Below, one piece after another: positions 8,482-21,994 of a stretch of 64,000 bases of DNA; the first letter of the stretch is position 1, and the number at the start of each line of letters is the position of its first letter. The stretch covers positions 1 to 64,000 of the forward strand of contig NZ_FOOK01000003.1 of the NCBI RefSeq assembly GCF_900113175.1, given 5' to 3'. Source of the stretch: Planifilum fulgidum (GTDB lineage Bacteria > Bacillota > Bacilli > Thermoactinomycetales > DSM-44946). A model generated the notes under the pieces. It had not been told where the DNA came from, did no database searches, and saw only the letters and a program-made list of their open reading frames with translations. Made by a program: the position numbers and the translations under genes.

Positions 8482-9642
8482 GTGAAAGCGACAACGGAGA
8501 GAAAGCGGTCCACCGGCCGGGTGTTCCTCCCCGGGAGCGTGGTGGGCATCCTGGGCGGGGGACAGCTGGGGCGCATGGTGATCCTGGAGGGGCGCAAGAT
8601 GGGATACCGCTTCGTCACCCTGGATCCCGCCTCCGATTGCCCCGCAGGTCAGGTGGCCGACCGGCACATCGCCAGGGGATTCGATGACCCGGAGGGAGCG
8701 GAAGCCCTGGCGGAGGCCGCCGATGTGATCGCCTACGAGTTTGAGAATGTCAGCGCGGATGTCGTCAAGCGTCTGGAGCGGAAGGCGGCGCTTCCCCAGG
8801 GGAGCCGGCTGCTGGAGGTGACGCAGCACCGCTTGCGGGAAAAGGAGACCCTCGCGGCGGGCGGTCTCCCGGTGACTCCCTTCCGGGCGGTGAGGAGCCC
8901 GCAGGAGGCGGAGCGGGCAGCCAAAGAACTGGGCCTCCCCTGTGTCATGAAGACGGCCACGGGCGGATACGACGGCAAGGGACAGCGGCTGATCCGCTCC
9001 GCCGAGGAAGCGGCGTCCAGCTGGACCGAACTTTCCGCCGGCGGCCGGGAACTGATATTGGAAGCGTTCGTCCCCTTTCGGAAAGAACTGTCCGTGGTGG
9101 TGGCCCGGGGGATCGGAGGGGAGACGGCCGCCTTTCCCGTGGCGGAGAACATCCACCGGGACCACATTTTGCACATGTCCATCGTACCCGCCCCTATCGA
9201 CGGGGAGATCGCCCGGCGGGCGGAAAAGCTCGCCCGGGATGTGGCCCGGCACTTGGGGGTTGTGGGCTTGATCGCCGTCGAGATGTTTCTTCTGGAGGAC
9301 GGGCGCCTCCTGATCAACGAGCTGGCGCCCCGCCCGCACAATTCGGGCCATTACACCTACGACGCCTGCGCCACTTCTCAATTTGAACAATTTCTGCGGG
9401 CGATATGCGGGCTGCCCCTGGGTTCACCCCGGCTGCTCACTCCCGCCGTCATGGTGAATGTCCTGGGACAGCACCTGCCCGGCCTGCTGGAAAAGCTGCC
9501 CTCCCTGCCTCCGCAGGTGAAGGTGCACCTGTACGGAAAGCGGGAGGCCCGGCACGGAAGAAAGATGGGACATGTGACCATTTTGGCGGACGCGGCGGAA
9601 GCGCTTGAAATCATCCAACAAATCGGCCTTTGGGAAAGGTAG
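8482..9642 (+). CDS. purK: N5-carboxyaminoimidazole ribonucleotide synthase
   Basis: A 386-aa ATP-grasp enzyme that makes N5-CAIR from AIR, bicarbonate and ATP. The N-terminal [11 protein letters not shown] dinucleotide-like fold lies at about residue 22. The ATP-grasp catalytic segment [19 protein letters not shown] and the PurK signature [10 protein letters not shown] are present. Start taken as GTG 8482; GTG 8539 is an alternative. It lies 78 nt after purE, a longer gap than between most genes of the operon, with no terminator in it. Confidence 0.95.
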   Translation: MKATTERKRSTGRVFLPGSVVGILGGGQLGRMVILEGRKMGYRFVTLDPASDCPAGQVADRHIARGFDDPEGAEALAEAADVIAYEFENVSADVVKRLERKAALPQGSRLLEVTQHRLREKETLAAGGLPVTPFRAVRSPQEAERAAKELGLPCVMKTATGGYDGKGQRLIRSAEEAASSWTELSAGGRELILEAFVPFRKELSVVVARGIGGETAAFPVAENIHRDHILHMSIVPAPIDGEIARRAEKLARDVARHLGVVGLIAVEMFLLEDGRLLINELAPRPHNSGHYTYDACATSQFEQFLRAICGLPLGSPRLLTPAVMVNVLGQHLPGLLEKLPSLPPQVKVHLYGKREARHGRKMGHVTILADAAEALEIIQQIGLWER

Positions 9643-9658
9643 AAAGGGTTGGGACATC

Positions 9659-10960
9659 ATGATCGAACGTTACACCCGCCCCGAAATGGGAGAGATCTGG
9701 ACGGAGGAAAACCGGTTCCGCGCCTGGCTGAAGGTGGAGATTCTCGCCTGCGAGGCCTGGGCGGAGCTGGGGGTGATTCCCCGGGAAGACGTGGAGAAAA
9801 TCCGGAAAAACGCCCGGATCGACGTCGCCCGCATTCACGAGATCGAGCGGGAGACCCGGCACGATGTGGTGGCCTTCACCCGGGCGGTGTCGGAAACCCT
9901 GGGTCCCGAGTCCAAATGGGTCCATTACGGTCTCACCTCCACCGACGTGGTGGATACGGCCTTATCTTATCTGCTGCTTCAGGCCAACCGGATTTTGCTT
10001 AAGGATATTGACCGCTTTCTGGAGGTGCTGAAGAAGAAGGCCCTCCGCTACAAGGACACCGTGATGATGGGGCGCACCCACGGGGTGCACGCGGAACCCA
10101 CCACCTTCGGCCTGAAAATGGCCCTGTGGTACGCGGAGATGAAGCGAAACCGGGAGCGTTTCGTCCGGGCGATGGAGGAGGTGCGGGTGGGGAAAATCTC
10201 CGGCGCCGTGGGCACCTACGCCAACGTCGATCCCTTTGTGGAGGAGTATGTGTGCCGGAAGCTGGGCCTTGAGCCCGCGCCCATTTCGACCCAGACCCTG
10301 CAGCGGGACCGCCACGCGGCGTACATGGCCACCCTGGCCCTGATCGCCACCTCCCTGGACAAGTTTGCCACCGAAATCCGCGGCTTGCAGAAGAGCGAGA
10401 CCCGCGAGGTGGAGGAGGCCTTCAAGGCGGGACAAAAGGGCTCTTCGGCCATGCCCCACAAGCGGAATCCCGTCGGTTCGGAAAATGTGAGCGGCTTGGC
10501 CCGGGTGATCCGGGGACACATGATTTCCGCCTACGAAAACGTCCCCCTGTGGCACGAGCGGGACATCTCCCACTCCTCCGTGGAGCGGGTGATCCTGCCC
10601 GATGCGACGATCCTCCTCAATTACCTCCTCAACCGCTTTGCGGGAATCGTGGAAGAGCTGACCGTGTTCCCAGAAAACATGAAGCGGAACATGGAGCGCA
10701 CCTTCGGCCTGATTTATTCCCAGCGGGTCCTCCTCACCCTCATCGACAAGGGAATGAAGCGGGAAGAGGCCTACGACCGGGTGCAGCGCCTGGCGATGCG
10801 GGCCTGGGAGGAGCAGCGCCCCTTCCGCCCGCTGGTGGAGGCGGACGAGGTGATATCCAAGGTGCTCACGCCGGAGGAGGTCGCCGACTGTTTCGACTAC
10901 CGGTACCATCTGAAACACGTGGACACTCTGTTCCGCCGGCTGGGCCTGTTGGACGAGTGA
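9659..10960 (+). CDS. purB: Adenylosuccinate lyase
   Basis: A 433-aa fumarase/aspartase-superfamily enzyme that acts twice in purine synthesis, cleaving SAICAR and adenylosuccinate. The superfamily signature [15 protein letters not shown] is at about residue 262, and the T-x-H histidine region is [14 protein letters not shown]. Start ATG 9659 gives the canonical [15 protein letters not shown]-terminus; the frame opens earlier inside purK but that start overlaps 38 nt without a ribosome-binding site. Confidence 0.96.
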   Translation: MIERYTRPEMGEIWTEENRFRAWLKVEILACEAWAELGVIPREDVEKIRKNARIDVARIHEIERETRHDVVAFTRAVSETLGPESKWVHYGLTSTDVVDTALSYLLLQANRILLKDIDRFLEVLKKKALRYKDTVMMGRTHGVHAEPTTFGLKMALWYAEMKRNRERFVRAMEEVRVGKISGAVGTYANVDPFVEEYVCRKLGLEPAPISTQTLQRDRHAAYMATLALIATSLDKFATEIRGLQKSETREVEEAFKAGQKGSSAMPHKRNPVGSENVSGLARVIRGHMISAYENVPLWHERDISHSSVERVILPDATILLNYLLNRFAGIVEELTVFPENMKRNMERTFGLIYSQRVLLTLIDKGMKREEAYDRVQRLAMRAWEEQRPFRPLVEADEVISKVLTPEEVADCFDYRYHLKHVDTLFRRLGLLDE

Positions 10961-10997
10961 TCGGGCCGGCCAAACCTGTGGAGAGGAGTCGGAAAAC

Positions 10998-11717
10998 ATG
11001 AACCGGGGTGAACTGCTGTACGAGGGGAAGGCGAAAAAGCTGTTTAGGACGGAGGACCCGGATGTGGTGCGGGTGGTGTACAAGGATGATGCCACCGCCT
11101 TTGACGGAAAGAAAAAGGGGCATCTTCCGGGCAAGGGGGAGATGAACAACCGGATCAGCGCGTTCTTTTTCCGCTATTTGGCCGAGAAGGGAGTGGACAA
11201 CCACTTTGTCCGCCGCCTTTCGCCGACGGAGCAGCTGGTCCGGAGGGTGAGGATTCTTCCCCTGGAAGTGGTGGTGCGGAACCGGGCGGCCGGCTCCCTC
11301 GCCAAGCGGCTGGGGCTGGAGGAGGGGACGTCCCTGCCCCGGCCGGTGGTGGAGTTTTATTACAAGAACGATGAGCTGGGGGATCCCCTGGTCAACGAGG
11401 ATCACATCGCCGCCCTTCAGCTGGCGTCTCCGGATCAGCTGGAGGAGATGAAGCATATCGCCCTGCGCGTCAATGGGCTCCTGAAGGAGCTGATGGAGGA
11501 GCGCGGGGTGATTCTGGTGGATTTCAAGCTGGAGTTCGGCCTGGACCGGGAGGGCCGGCTTCTGCTGGCGGACGAGATCTCGCCGGATACGTGCCGCTTT
11601 TGGGATGCCCGGACGGAAGAGAAGCTGGACAAGGATCGCTTTCGCCGGGACCTGGGGGGCGTCGTGGAGGCGTACCGCGAAATTTGGCGACGGCTGGGAG
11701 GAGAAATCCGTGATTAA
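10998..11717 (+). CDS. purC: Phosphoribosylaminoimidazole-succinocarboxamide (SAICAR) synthase
   Basis: A 239-aa enzyme that joins CAIR and aspartate using ATP. The N-terminal LYEGKAKKLF motif, the central VVVRNRAAGSLAKR and the C-terminal EISPDTCRFWD signature are all present. Start ATG 10998 lies 9 nt after GGAG. Its last codons overlap the GTG start of purS by 8 nt, which suggests translational coupling. Confidence 0.96.
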   Translation: MNRGELLYEGKAKKLFRTEDPDVVRVVYKDDATAFDGKKKGHLPGKGEMNNRISAFFFRYLAEKGVDNHFVRRLSPTEQLVRRVRILPLEVVVRNRAAGSLAKRLGLEEGTSLPRPVVEFYYKNDELGDPLVNEDHIAALQLASPDQLEEMKHIALRVNGLLKELMEERGVILVDFKLEFGLDREGRLLLADEISPDTCRFWDARTEEKLDKDRFRRDLGGVVEAYREIWRRLGGEIRD

Positions 11718-11961
11718 GGCCACGATCACCGTGAAACTGAAACCGGGCGTGCTGGATCCCCAGGGGGAGGCGGTCAAGAAAGCGCTGCACACCCTGGGAT
11801 TTGATGAAGTGTCCGATTTGCGCATCGGGAAGACGATGGAGGTTTGGCTAAGCGCCGATGATCCGGCGCAGGCGGAGGAACGGGTGCAGGCCATGTGCGA
11901 GAAACTGCTGGCCAATCCGGTCATCGAGACCTATTCCTTCTCGGTGGAGGAGGGGCTCTGA
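11710..11961 (+). CDS. purS: Phosphoribosylformylglycinamidine synthase subunit PurS
   Basis: An 83-aa small subunit that bridges PurQ and PurL in the three-part FGAM synthase of Gram-positive bacteria. The alternating beta-alpha pattern with [13 protein letters not shown] and the C-terminal NPVIETYSF is diagnostic. Start GTG 11710 sits inside the end of purC, and the stop overlaps the purQ ATG by one base. Confidence 0.94.
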   Translation: MIKATITVKLKPGVLDPQGEAVKKALHTLGFDEVSDLRIGKTMEVWLSADDPAQAEERVQAMCEKLLANPVIETYSFSVEEGL

Positions 11962-12631
11962 TGCGCTTCGCCGTTCCCGTGTTTCCCGGTTCCAACTGCG
12001 ACGTGGATTGCGTGAAGGCGGTGGAGGAGGTTCTGGAGCAGCCCGTGGATCTGGTGTGGCACACCCAAACTGATCTGTCCGTCTATGACGCCATCATCCT
12101 CCCCGGCGGCTTCTCCTACGGGGACTACCTGCGGACGGGGGCCCTGGCCCGCTTTTCCCCGGTGATGGAAGGGGTGAGGGAGGCGGCCGAAAAGGGCAAA
12201 CTGGTCGTCGGCATCTGCAACGGCTTTCAGATCCTGCTCGAGGCGGGGCTGCTTCCCGGAGCGATGAGGCGGAACGATCATCTGCAGTTCCGCTGCGACA
12301 TTCAGCTTCTGCGGGTGGAAAAACGCCCGGCTTCCCTTCACCCGGGATTACCGGGAGGGGGAGACGATCCGCATCCCCATCGCCCACGGCGAGGGAAACT
12401 ATTACTGCGACGAGGAAACCCTGGCGGAGATCAAGCGAAACAATCAGATCGTCTTCCGCTACGCCGGGGAAAACCCGAACGGTTCGGTGGACGACATCGC
12501 CGGGATCGTCAACCGGGAGGGGAATGTGCTCGGCATGATGCCCCATCCGGAACGGGCGGTCCACCGCTGGATGGGTTCGGCGGACGGAGTGCGATTCTTC
12601 ACTTCGATGCTGAAATATTGGAGGGAGAGCG

Positions 12632-12642
<11 letters not shown>
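11961..12642 (+). pseudogene. purQ: FGAM synthase glutaminase subunit PurQ, one-base frameshift
   Basis: The class I glutamine amidotransferase subunit of FGAM synthase. The nucleophile-elbow GICNGFQIL is read in the first frame. The remaining triad, MMPHPERAV, lies in the next frame. The break maps to the A5 run at 12319-12323: removing one A turns GAA-AAA-CGC into GAA-AAC-GCC and restores [13 protein letters not shown] through to a TAA at 12640-12642, giving a normal 227-aa protein that overlaps purL by 11 nt. Without correction the ORF runs to 12716 as nonsense. Everything else in the operon is intact, so this may be a sequencing error, a recent mutation or programmed slippage. Confidence 0.88.
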
Positions 12643-14893
<2,251 letters not shown>

Positions 14894-16274
14894 AGGAAGA
14901 ATGCGGGGTGTTCGGCATCGCCGGCCATCCGGAGGCGGTCCGGCTCACCTATTACGGGCTGCACGCGCTGCAGCACCGGGGACAGGAAAGCGCCGGCATC
15001 GCCGCCACCGACGGGGGGGCTTTCCGGCACCACCGCGGCATGGGGCTGGTGACGGAAGTGTTTGATGACGACGGGCTGCGAAAATTGTCGGGGCACACCG
15101 CCATCGGCCACGTCCGCTACTCCACCACCGGGGAGAGCGGCCTCCTCAACGCCCAGCCCCTGGTTTTCAACTATCCCTTCGGGCCCTTGGCCCTGGCGAC
15201 CAACGGCAACCTGGTGAACGCGGGACGCCTGAGGGAGGAACTGGAGCGGGCGGGCTCCATTTTCCAGACCACCACCGACACCGAGGTGATCGCCCATCTG
15301 ATCGCCCGCTCCCGCCGGGAGCGGCTGGAGGATGCCGTCGTCGACGCCCTGGCGCAGCTGACGGGGGCTTTCGCCCTGTTGATCCTGACCAAGGACCGGC
15401 TGCTGGTGGCCCAGGATCCCCACGGCCTGCGCCCCCTCTCCATCGGCCGGCTGGGAGACGCCCACGTCTTTTCCTCGGAAACCTGCGCCTTTGACGCCAT
15501 CGGGGCGGAGCTGATCCGGGAAGTGCGGCCCGGCGAGCTGATCATCCTGGACCGAAGCGGGCTGCGGAGCCGAACCTTCGCCCCGCCGGCCCGGAGGGCG
15601 GTCTGTTCCTTCGAATATATCTACTTCGCCCGTCCCGACAGCGAAATCGGAGGCATCAACGTGCACGCGGCCCGGAAGCGGCTGGGGCGGCAGCTGGCCA
15701 AGGAAGCCCCCGCCGAAGCGGACGTGGTGACCGGCGTGCCCGACTCCAGCATTTCCGCGGCCATCGGCTATGCGGAGGAGGCGGGCATCCCTTATGAGCT
15801 GGGACTGATCAAAAACCGGTACGTGGGCCGGACCTTCATTCAGCCCAGCCAGGAGATGCGGGAACAGGGAGTCAAGATGAAACTGTCCGCGGTGCGCAAG
15901 GTGGTGGAGGGGAAACGGGTGGTCATGGTGGATGACTCCCTTGTCCGGGGAACCACCAGCCGCCGGATCGTAAGGATGCTCCGGGAGGCGGGAGCCGCGG
16001 AGGTGCACGTTCGCATCAGTTCCCCGCCGGTCCGGTTTCCCTGCTTTTACGGGATCGACACCTCCGACCGGGATCAGCTGATCGCCGCCGGCCATTCGGT
16101 GGAGGAGATCCGGAAAATCATCGGCGCCGACTCCCTGGCCTTTTTGAGCGCCGAGGGGATGCTGGAGGCCATCGGACGCCATCCGGGCGAACCGAACCGC
16201 GGCCACTGTCTGGCCTGCTTCGACGGAAGGTATCCGACAAAAATCGGGGACGCCCTGGTGATGGAGGGGAGACG

Positions 16275-17315
16275 ATGAGCGAAGCGTATCGCGCGGCCGG
16301 AGTGGACATCGACGCCGGCAACGAGGCGGTTCGGCGGATCAAAGAACATGTCCGGCGCACCCGCCGCCGAGAGGTGATCGGCGACATCGGCGGTTTCGGC
16401 GGACTTTTCGCCCTGAAATCCTTCGATCAGCCCGTGCTGGTTTCCGCCACGGACGGGGTGGGGACCAAGCTGAAAATCGCCTTTGCCCTGGACCGCCACG
16501 ACACCATCGGCATCGACTGCGTCGCCATGTGCGTCAACGACGTTGTGGTGCAGGGGGCGGAGCCCCTGTTTTTTCTCGATTATCTGGCCACCGGAAAGCT
16601 GGTTCCCGAACAGGCGGAAGCGGTGGTCAAGGGGGTGGCCGACGGATGCGTGGAGGCGGGCTGCGCCCTGATCGGCGGGGAGACGGCGGAAATGCCGGAC
16701 ATGTACGCCCCCGGTGAATACGACATCGCCGGCTTTTGCGTCGGCGTCGCGGAACGGGAACGCCTGCTCACGGGAACGTCCATCCGTCCCGGGGACGTTT
16801 TGCTCGGCCTCTCCTCCAGCGGATTGCACAGCAACGGGTTTTCCCTGGCGCGGAAGGTGTTGTTAAGCGGCGGCCCGGATCGGCTGGGGGAAAAACTCCC
16901 CGAGGAGGGTTGCACCCTGGGGGAGGAGCTGCTTAGGCCGACGCGGATTTATGTGAAAACGTTTCTCTCCCTGCTCAGGCGCTTCGACGTGAAGGGGGGC
17001 GCCCACATCACCGGCGGCGGCCTCGTCGAAAACGTCCCCCGGATGTTGCCGGAAGGGTGCCGGGCCGTCATCGACCGGGGCAGCTGGCCGGTTCCGCCCA
17101 TTTTTCGGCGGATCGCCCGGGAAGGGGGCATCGGCGACGAGGACATGTTCCGCACCTTCAACATGGGGATCGGCATGGTCCTCTGCCTGCCGGCGGGCCA
17201 GGCGGAGGAGGCCAAAGCCCGGGCCGAGTCGCTGGGGGAGCGGGCCTGGATCATCGGCCGGGTGACGGAAGGAAGCCGCGGGGTCGCCTGGACCGGAAGG
17301 GAGGACCGTCGATGA
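16275..17315 (+). CDS. purM: Phosphoribosylformylglycinamidine cyclo-ligase (AIR synthase)
   Basis: A 346-aa PurM that closes the imidazole ring, FGAM to AIR. Motifs: [14 protein letters not shown], the metal/ATP loop [16 protein letters not shown], and [11 protein letters not shown]. Start ATG 16275 shares ATGA with the purF stop, and its own stop overlaps purN in the same way. Confidence 0.96.
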   Translation: MSEAYRAAGVDIDAGNEAVRRIKEHVRRTRRREVIGDIGGFGGLFALKSFDQPVLVSATDGVGTKLKIAFALDRHDTIGIDCVAMCVNDVVVQGAEPLFFLDYLATGKLVPEQAEAVVKGVADGCVEAGCALIGGETAEMPDMYAPGEYDIAGFCVGVAERERLLTGTSIRPGDVLLGLSSSGLHSNGFSLARKVLLSGGPDRLGEKLPEEGCTLGEELLRPTRIYVKTFLSLLRRFDVKGGAHITGGGLVENVPRMLPEGCRAVIDRGSWPVPPIFRRIAREGGIGDEDMFRTFNMGIGMVLCLPAGQAEEAKARAESLGERAWIIGRVTEGSRGVAWTGREDRR

Positions 17316-17899
17316 GCATCGCCGTGTTTGCCTCCGGGAGCGGGAGCAATTTTCAGGCCCTGGTGGAGGCTTCCCGCGCCGAGGACTGGCCGGAGCCGAT
17401 TCGACTCCTCGTCTGCGACCGCCCGGGGGCGCGGGTGCTGGAGCGGGCCGAGAAGTTGGGCGTTCCTTCCCTTCTGGTCGACCCGAAGGAATTTTCCTCC
17501 AAGGCCGACTACGAGGCGGAAATTCTGGCCCGCCTCCGGCGGGAGGGGATTCGGCGACTGGTGCTGGCGGGATACATGCGGCTGATCGGACCGACCCTTC
17601 TGGACGCCTACCGGTGGCGAATCGTCAACATCCATCCCTCCCTTTTGCCGGCCTTTCCGGGGAAGGATGCCGTCGGGCAAGCGCTGGATTACGGCGTGAA
17701 ATGGACCGGGGTCACCGTTCATTTCGTCGACGAGGGGATGGACACCGGGCCGATCATCGCCCAGGAGCCGGTCCGCGTCGACGAGGGGGACGACCGCGCA
17801 TCGCTCACCCGCAAGATCCAGGCGGTGGAGCACCGGCTTTATCCATCGGTGATCCTCGACTGGATCAGCGGCCGGATCAAGGAGCCCGCCGGCAGATGA
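17312..17899 (+). CDS. purN: Phosphoribosylglycinamide formyltransferase (GART)
   Basis: A 195-aa 10-formyl-THF-dependent enzyme that formylates GAR. The P-loop-like GSGSNFQAL lies at the N-terminus, the catalytic [12 protein letters not shown] follows, and [15 protein letters not shown] contains the catalytic Asp. Start ATG 17312 overlaps the purM stop by 4 nt. A gap of about 190 nt without a gene or clear hairpin follows before purH. Confidence 0.96.
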   Translation: MSIAVFASGSGSNFQALVEASRAEDWPEPIRLLVCDRPGARVLERAEKLGVPSLLVDPKEFSSKADYEAEILARLRREGIRRLVLAGYMRLIGPTLLDAYRWRIVNIHPSLLPAFPGKDAVGQALDYGVKWTGVTVHFVDEGMDTGPIIAQEPVRVDEGDDRASLTRKIQAVEHRLYPSVILDWISGRIKEPAGR

Positions 17900-18088
17900 C
17901 GGGTTTGTTCAAAAGGATGGGAAGTTTCCCGCTAAAAAAAGAGGCTTCCTGGGTGCCGGCCGGGGGAGGCGGGGCCGATATGCGCCCCTTTTCGGAAAGG
18001 ACGGATTGCCCGGCCTGCCCGCGGGAGGGCGGAAGCCGGATTTAGGAAATTTCATCCCACACCGTAGCGGAAGGTAAAGGAGGAAGCC

Positions 18089-19642
18089 ATGCTTACCATC
18101 CGACGCGCATTGATCAGTGTGTCCGACAAGACCGGAGTCGTCTCGTTGGCCCGGGAGTTGGCCGCAAGGGGCATCGAGATCGTCTCCACGGGCGGAACCG
18201 CCCGGCTGCTGAAGGAATCCGGCGTTCCGGTCACCGGCGTTTCCGACGTGACCGGTTTTCCGGAGATCCTGGACGGGAGGGTGAAAACCCTGCATCCGAA
18301 GATCCACGCCGGGCTCTTGGCCCGTCAGGATGAGGAGGAGCACCGCCGACAGCTCCGGGAGCACGGGATCCAACCCTTCGAGCTGGTGGTGATCTCCCTC
18401 TACCCCTTCCGGGAGACGGCGGGGCGGCCGGGGGTGTCCTTTGAGGAAGTGATCGAAAACATCGACATCGGCGGTCCGGCGATGATCCGGGCGGCGGCCA
18501 AGAACCACCGCCATGTGACGGTGTTGGTGGACCCGGAAGATTACGGGGTCGTGCTTTCCCAGATCCGGGAGCGGGGGAGCGTGGATGATGAAACCCGCCT
18601 TCGCCTGGCGGCCAAGGCGTTTCGCCACACGGCGGCCTACGACGCCCTGATCGCCCAATATCTCAGCGGACGGGCGAAAGAAGCGTTTCCGGAAAAGCTG
18701 ACGGTCACCTTCGACAAGGTCCGGGATCTTCGATACGGGGAAAATCCGCACCAGAAGGCCGCCTTTTACCGGGATCCCTTCGCGGGGCCGGGGCGGATCG
18801 CCACCGCCGAAAAGCTGCACGGCAAAGAGCTTTCCTACAACAACATTCAGGATGCCGGCGCCGCCTGGGAGGCGGTCCGGGAGTTTGCGGAGCCGGCGGC
18901 GGTGGTGGTGAAACACACCAACCCCTGCGGGGTGGGGTTGGGCTCCTCCCTGCCGGAGGCCTTCCGGAAAGCCCATGAGGCGGACCCGGTTTCCATCTTC
19001 GGGGGCATCGTCGCCCTGAACCGGCCCGTCGACCGGGAGACGGCCGAGCAACTGAAAGGCATCTTCCTGGAGATCGTCCTCGCCCCCGATTTCACCCCGG
19101 AGGCGCTGGAGGTGCTCAAGCAGAAGAAAAATCTGCGCCTGCTCCGGATGGCGGGGGAAGGAGAGGAAGCCGGGACGGAGGGGGCCCCTTGGCGCTTCAC
19201 GGCGGCGGATGGGGGCCTGTTGATGCAGGAGGCGGACCGGAAGGGTCTGGACCGCGCCGAATGCCGGGTCGTCACCCGGCGGGCCCCCTCGGAGGGGGAG
19301 TGGAAGGAGCTCCTCTTCGCCTGGAAGGTGGTCAAGCACGTCAAGTCCAACGCCATCGTCCTGGCCAAGGATCAGCGGACCGTCGGGATCGGCGCCGGAC
19401 AGATGAACCGGGTGGGCGCGGCGGAGATCGCCATCCGGCAGGCCGGCGATCGAGCCCGGGGAGCGGTCCTCGCCTCCGACGCCTTTTTCCCGATGAAGGA
19501 TACGGTGGAGGCGGCGGCCCGGGCCGGGATTGCGGCCATCATCCAGCCCGGGGGATCGATCCGGGATGAGGAGTCGATTGCCGAAGCGGATCGGCACGGG
19601 ATCGCCATGGTGTTCACGGGGATCCGCCATTTCAAACATTGA
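18089..19642 (+). CDS. purH: Bifunctional AICAR transformylase/IMP cyclohydrolase
   Basis: A 517-aa enzyme for the last two steps to IMP. The N-terminal MGS-like IMP cyclohydrolase domain (about 1-195) has STGGTARLL and [12 protein letters not shown]. The C-terminal AICAR transformylase domain has [13 protein letters not shown] and the catalytic KHTNPCGVG. Start ATG 18089 follows a strong AAAGGAGG. It is 13 nt from purD. Confidence 0.96.
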   Translation: MLTIRRALISVSDKTGVVSLARELAARGIEIVSTGGTARLLKESGVPVTGVSDVTGFPEILDGRVKTLHPKIHAGLLARQDEEEHRRQLREHGIQPFELVVISLYPFRETAGRPGVSFEEVIENIDIGGPAMIRAAAKNHRHVTVLVDPEDYGVVLSQIRERGSVDDETRLRLAAKAFRHTAAYDALIAQYLSGRAKEAFPEKLTVTFDKVRDLRYGENPHQKAAFYRDPFAGPGRIATAEKLHGKELSYNNIQDAGAAWEAVREFAEPAAVVVKHTNPCGVGLGSSLPEAFRKAHEADPVSIFGGIVALNRPVDRETAEQLKGIFLEIVLAPDFTPEALEVLKQKKNLRLLRMAGEGEEAGTEGAPWRFTAADGGLLMQEADRKGLDRAECRVVTRRAPSEGEWKELLFAWKVVKHVKSNAIVLAKDQRTVGIGAGQMNRVGAAEIAIRQAGDRARGAVLASDAFFPMKDTVEAAARAGIAAIIQPGGSIRDEESIAEADRHGIAMVFTGIRHFKH

Positions 19643-19655
19643 GGGAGGAAGAGGG

Positions 19656-20921
19656 ATGCGCGTCCTGGTGATCGGAAGCGGCGGACGGGAACATGCGCTG
19701 GTGTGGAAACTCCGGCAGAGCCCCCGGGTTTCCCGGGTGTACGCCGCCCCGGGCAACGGGGGGATGGCGGAAGGGGCGGAGTGCCTGCCCTTTTCGGCGA
19801 CGGCGGTGGATGAGCTGGTGCGCTTTGCGGAGGACGAGGGGATCGACCTGACGGTGGTCGGCCCCGAGGCGCCGCTGATGGCCGGCTTGGTCGACCGGTT
19901 TGAGGAGCGGGGACTGAAGGTGTTCGGACCGCGCCGGAAAGCGGCGCTCATCGAGGGGAGCAAGCGGTTTGCCAAGGAGCTGATGGCCCGGCACGGCATT
20001 CCGACCGCCCGTTTCCGCGCCTTCAACGATGCGGAGGAGGCCAAGCGCTACGTTCGGGCGCAGGGGGCACCCGTCGTGGTGAAGGCGGACGGATTGGCGG
20101 CGGGGAAAGGCGTGGTGGTGGCCCGCACCGTCGAGGAGGCCGAGGAGGCGATCCGGCAGGCGATGGAGGAGCGGGTATTCGGTGCGGCGGGCGAGGAAGT
20201 GGTGATCGAGGAATGCCTTTTCGGACAGGAGATGTCCCTGATGGCCTTCGTCGACGGGGAGACGGTCCGCCCGATGGAGCCGGCCCAGGATCACAAGCCC
20301 GTGTTCGATGGAGACCGCGGTCCCAACACGGGCGGCATGGGGGCCTACTCGCCGGTCCCGCAGATTCCCCGGGAGGTGGTCCGCCGGGCGGTGGACAAGA
20401 TCCTGAAGCCGACGGCCCGGGCGCTGGCGGAGGAGGGGATTCTTTACCGCGGCGTGCTGTATGCGGGGCTGATGATCACGCCGGAGGGGCCCAAGGTGAT
20501 CGAGTTTAACGCCCGCTTCGGCGATCCGGAGGCCCAGGTGATTCTTCCCCGGCTGGAGTCGGACCTGGTGGAAATCCTCCTGGCCACGGCGGAGGGTCGG
20601 CTGGCGGAGGTGGAGATCCGCTGGAGGGAGGAGGCCGCCGTCTGCGTGGTGATGGCCTCCGAAGGGTATCCGGGTTGTTATCGCACCGGGCTGCCCGTCA
20701 CCGGATTGCCGGAGCCCGCCGCCGACCGGATCGTCTTCCACGCCGGCACCCGGCGGGAAGGGGACCGGATCGTCACCGCCGGCGGCCGGGTGCTCGGCGT
20801 GACCGCCCTTGGCTCCGACATCGCGGAGGCCCGGAACAAAGCCTACGACGCGGTGGAGGCCATTCGCTTTGAAGGGGCCCACTTCCGCCGGGACATCGCC
20901 GCCCGGGCGCTGAAGGGGTAG
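19656..20921 (+). CDS. purD: Phosphoribosylamine-glycine ligase (GAR synthetase)
   Basis: A 421-aa ATP-grasp enzyme that couples phosphoribosylamine and glycine. VIGSGGREHAL at the N-terminus, PVVVKADGLAAGKGVVVA (ATP binding) and IEFNARFGDPEAQ (metal ligands) are canonical. Start ATG 19656 follows GGGAGGAAGAGG; the frame opens earlier inside purH. Last gene of the operon. It faces a minus-strand operon, and no clear hairpin terminator is seen in the 28-nt gap. Confidence 0.96.
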   Translation: MRVLVIGSGGREHALVWKLRQSPRVSRVYAAPGNGGMAEGAECLPFSATAVDELVRFAEDEGIDLTVVGPEAPLMAGLVDRFEERGLKVFGPRRKAALIEGSKRFAKELMARHGIPTARFRAFNDAEEAKRYVRAQGAPVVVKADGLAAGKGVVVARTVEEAEEAIRQAMEERVFGAAGEEVVIEECLFGQEMSLMAFVDGETVRPMEPAQDHKPVFDGDRGPNTGGMGAYSPVPQIPREVVRRAVDKILKPTARALAEEGILYRGVLYAGLMITPEGPKVIEFNARFGDPEAQVILPRLESDLVEILLATAEGRLAEVEIRWREEAAVCVVMASEGYPGCYRTGLPVTGLPEPAADRIVFHAGTRREGDRIVTAGGRVLGVTALGSDIAEARNKAYDAVEAIRFEGAHFRRDIAARALKG

Positions 20922-20949
20922 AATGCGCCTCCGATGATCCGGGAGGGTT

Positions 20950-21282
20950 TCAGCTTTGGAGAACCCGAAAGAACCAGGTGATGACCCCCCACAAACCGAT
21001 GCCGAACAACAGGGACCAATGGAACGAAACATGATGTCTCAGACAAATCACGATGATCAGTAAGAGAAAGGCCGTGGGAATCAATCCCCACAACACCCCG
21101 GTTAAAAAATCGGCGATTTCCCGGGATTTTGGCTGTTCCAGGGACAGCCAGAAAGCCGACAGCAAACTCACCAGCGGGAGCGCCGCGATCCATCCCCCGA
21201 GCACGGGGGATTTTTTGCCGAACCAGGTGACGAGCAGGATGATCAGGGCGGAGGCGATCGCTTTGGTCAAGGTGTAGAGCAT
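20950..21282 (-). CDS. DUF3147 family membrane protein
   Basis: A 110-aa protein with four hydrophobic helices (about 5-19, 29-46, 62-83 and 92-107). The early motif TWFGKKSPVLGGWIAALP is characteristic of DUF3147. No function is established for the family. It overlaps the 3' end of the MarR-type gene upstream on the same strand by 16 nt, so the two are co-transcribed and probably share regulation. Confidence 0.85.
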   Translation of the reverse strand: MLYTLTKAIASALIILLVTWFGKKSPVLGGWIAALPLVSLLSAFWLSLEQPKSREIADFLTGVLWGLIPTAFLLLIIVICLRHHVSFHWSLLFGIGLWGVITWFFRVLQS

Positions 21283-21695
21283 TCCGGCGCCTCCTCCTTC
21301 AATCGCCTGAGAAGAAGCGAAAACCCTTGAAAAATGACGTCTTTTTCCTCCTTCGGAATGCGGGTGAGAAGGCGCTCCAATTTCGCAATGTCCAGTCCCG
21401 TGTGTTCCTCCAGGACTTTCCGGCCTGAAGGGGTAAGGTTGAGCTCCACGACCCGCTCGTCGTCCCTTCTCCGTTTCCGAAAGATCAGTTTTTTATCCTC
21501 CAGGCGGCGCAGGATTTCGGAAGCGGTGTTGTGGGCACACCCCAGATGTTCCGCCACCGCCCGGACGGTTGTTCCGGGATTCATGGCGATGCAGTGGAGG
21601 GCCCGGACCGAAGAGTGGGAGAGCGGCACGGTGAAATGCGGGTGGCAGTGATAATAAATGGAAGAAAACAGTTGGGAAAGTTCCCTTGCATCCAT
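21267..21695 (-). CDS. MarR family transcriptional regulator
   Basis: A 142-aa winged-helix protein. The recognition region is AEHLGCAHNTASEILRRLEDKKLI and the wing carries RRRDDERVVELNLTPSGRK, both standard MarR features. Start ATG 21695 follows AGGAGG by 7 nt; a longer open frame upstream would translate the operator. Inverted repeats lie immediately upstream. The likely targets are itself and the overlapping DUF3147 gene. Inducer unknown. Confidence 0.88.
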   Translation of the reverse strand: MDARELSQLFSSIYYHCHPHFTVPLSHSSVRALHCIAMNPGTTVRAVAEHLGCAHNTASEILRRLEDKKLIFRKRRRDDERVVELNLTPSGRKVLEEHTGLDIAKLERLLTRIPKEEKDVIFQGFSLLLRRLKEEAPECSTP

Positions 21696-21710
21696 AAGGA
21701 TCCCTCCTAT

Positions 21711-21745
21711 ATCGGTTATAACGATTATATCGTCTAAAACGATAT
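21711..21745 (-). promoter_or_regulatory. Two inverted repeats upstream of the MarR-type gene
   Basis: ATCGGTTATAACGAT (21711-21725) is a near-perfect dyad. ATATCGT (21727-21733) and ACGATAT (21739-21745) form a second perfect dyad with a 5-nt spacer. Both share the ATCG/CGAT half-site and begin about 16 nt upstream of the start codon, consistent with autoregulation. Confidence 0.6.
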
Positions 21746-21841
21746 ATTTGCAACATGCTTTCGGCGATGGGGACTGCATGTCCAAAAGGTGTGAACATAT
21801 CACGACCGGGCCTTGCCGGTCCGTCGGCATGTCGGTGAATC

Positions 21842-21867
21842 AAAAAGGGCGCGGAATGTCTCCGCGC
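21842..21867 (-). terminator. Rho-independent terminator of the nrd operon
   Basis: On the minus strand: GCGCGGA / TCCGCGC stem with a 5-nt loop, then CCCTTTTTG. It lies 130 nt beyond the nrdB stop codon. Confidence 0.7.
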
Positions 21868-21994
21868 GGGCTGACTCGGAAGGGAAGCGATTTTTCGCCC
21901 GGGTCGCGCATTGGCCAGTCGTTTGGCGAAAAACCGCCTCCCGTTTCCGTTTGTTGAGGTTATTAAGCTGCTGCGCGGAAGCCGCTTTGCGACT

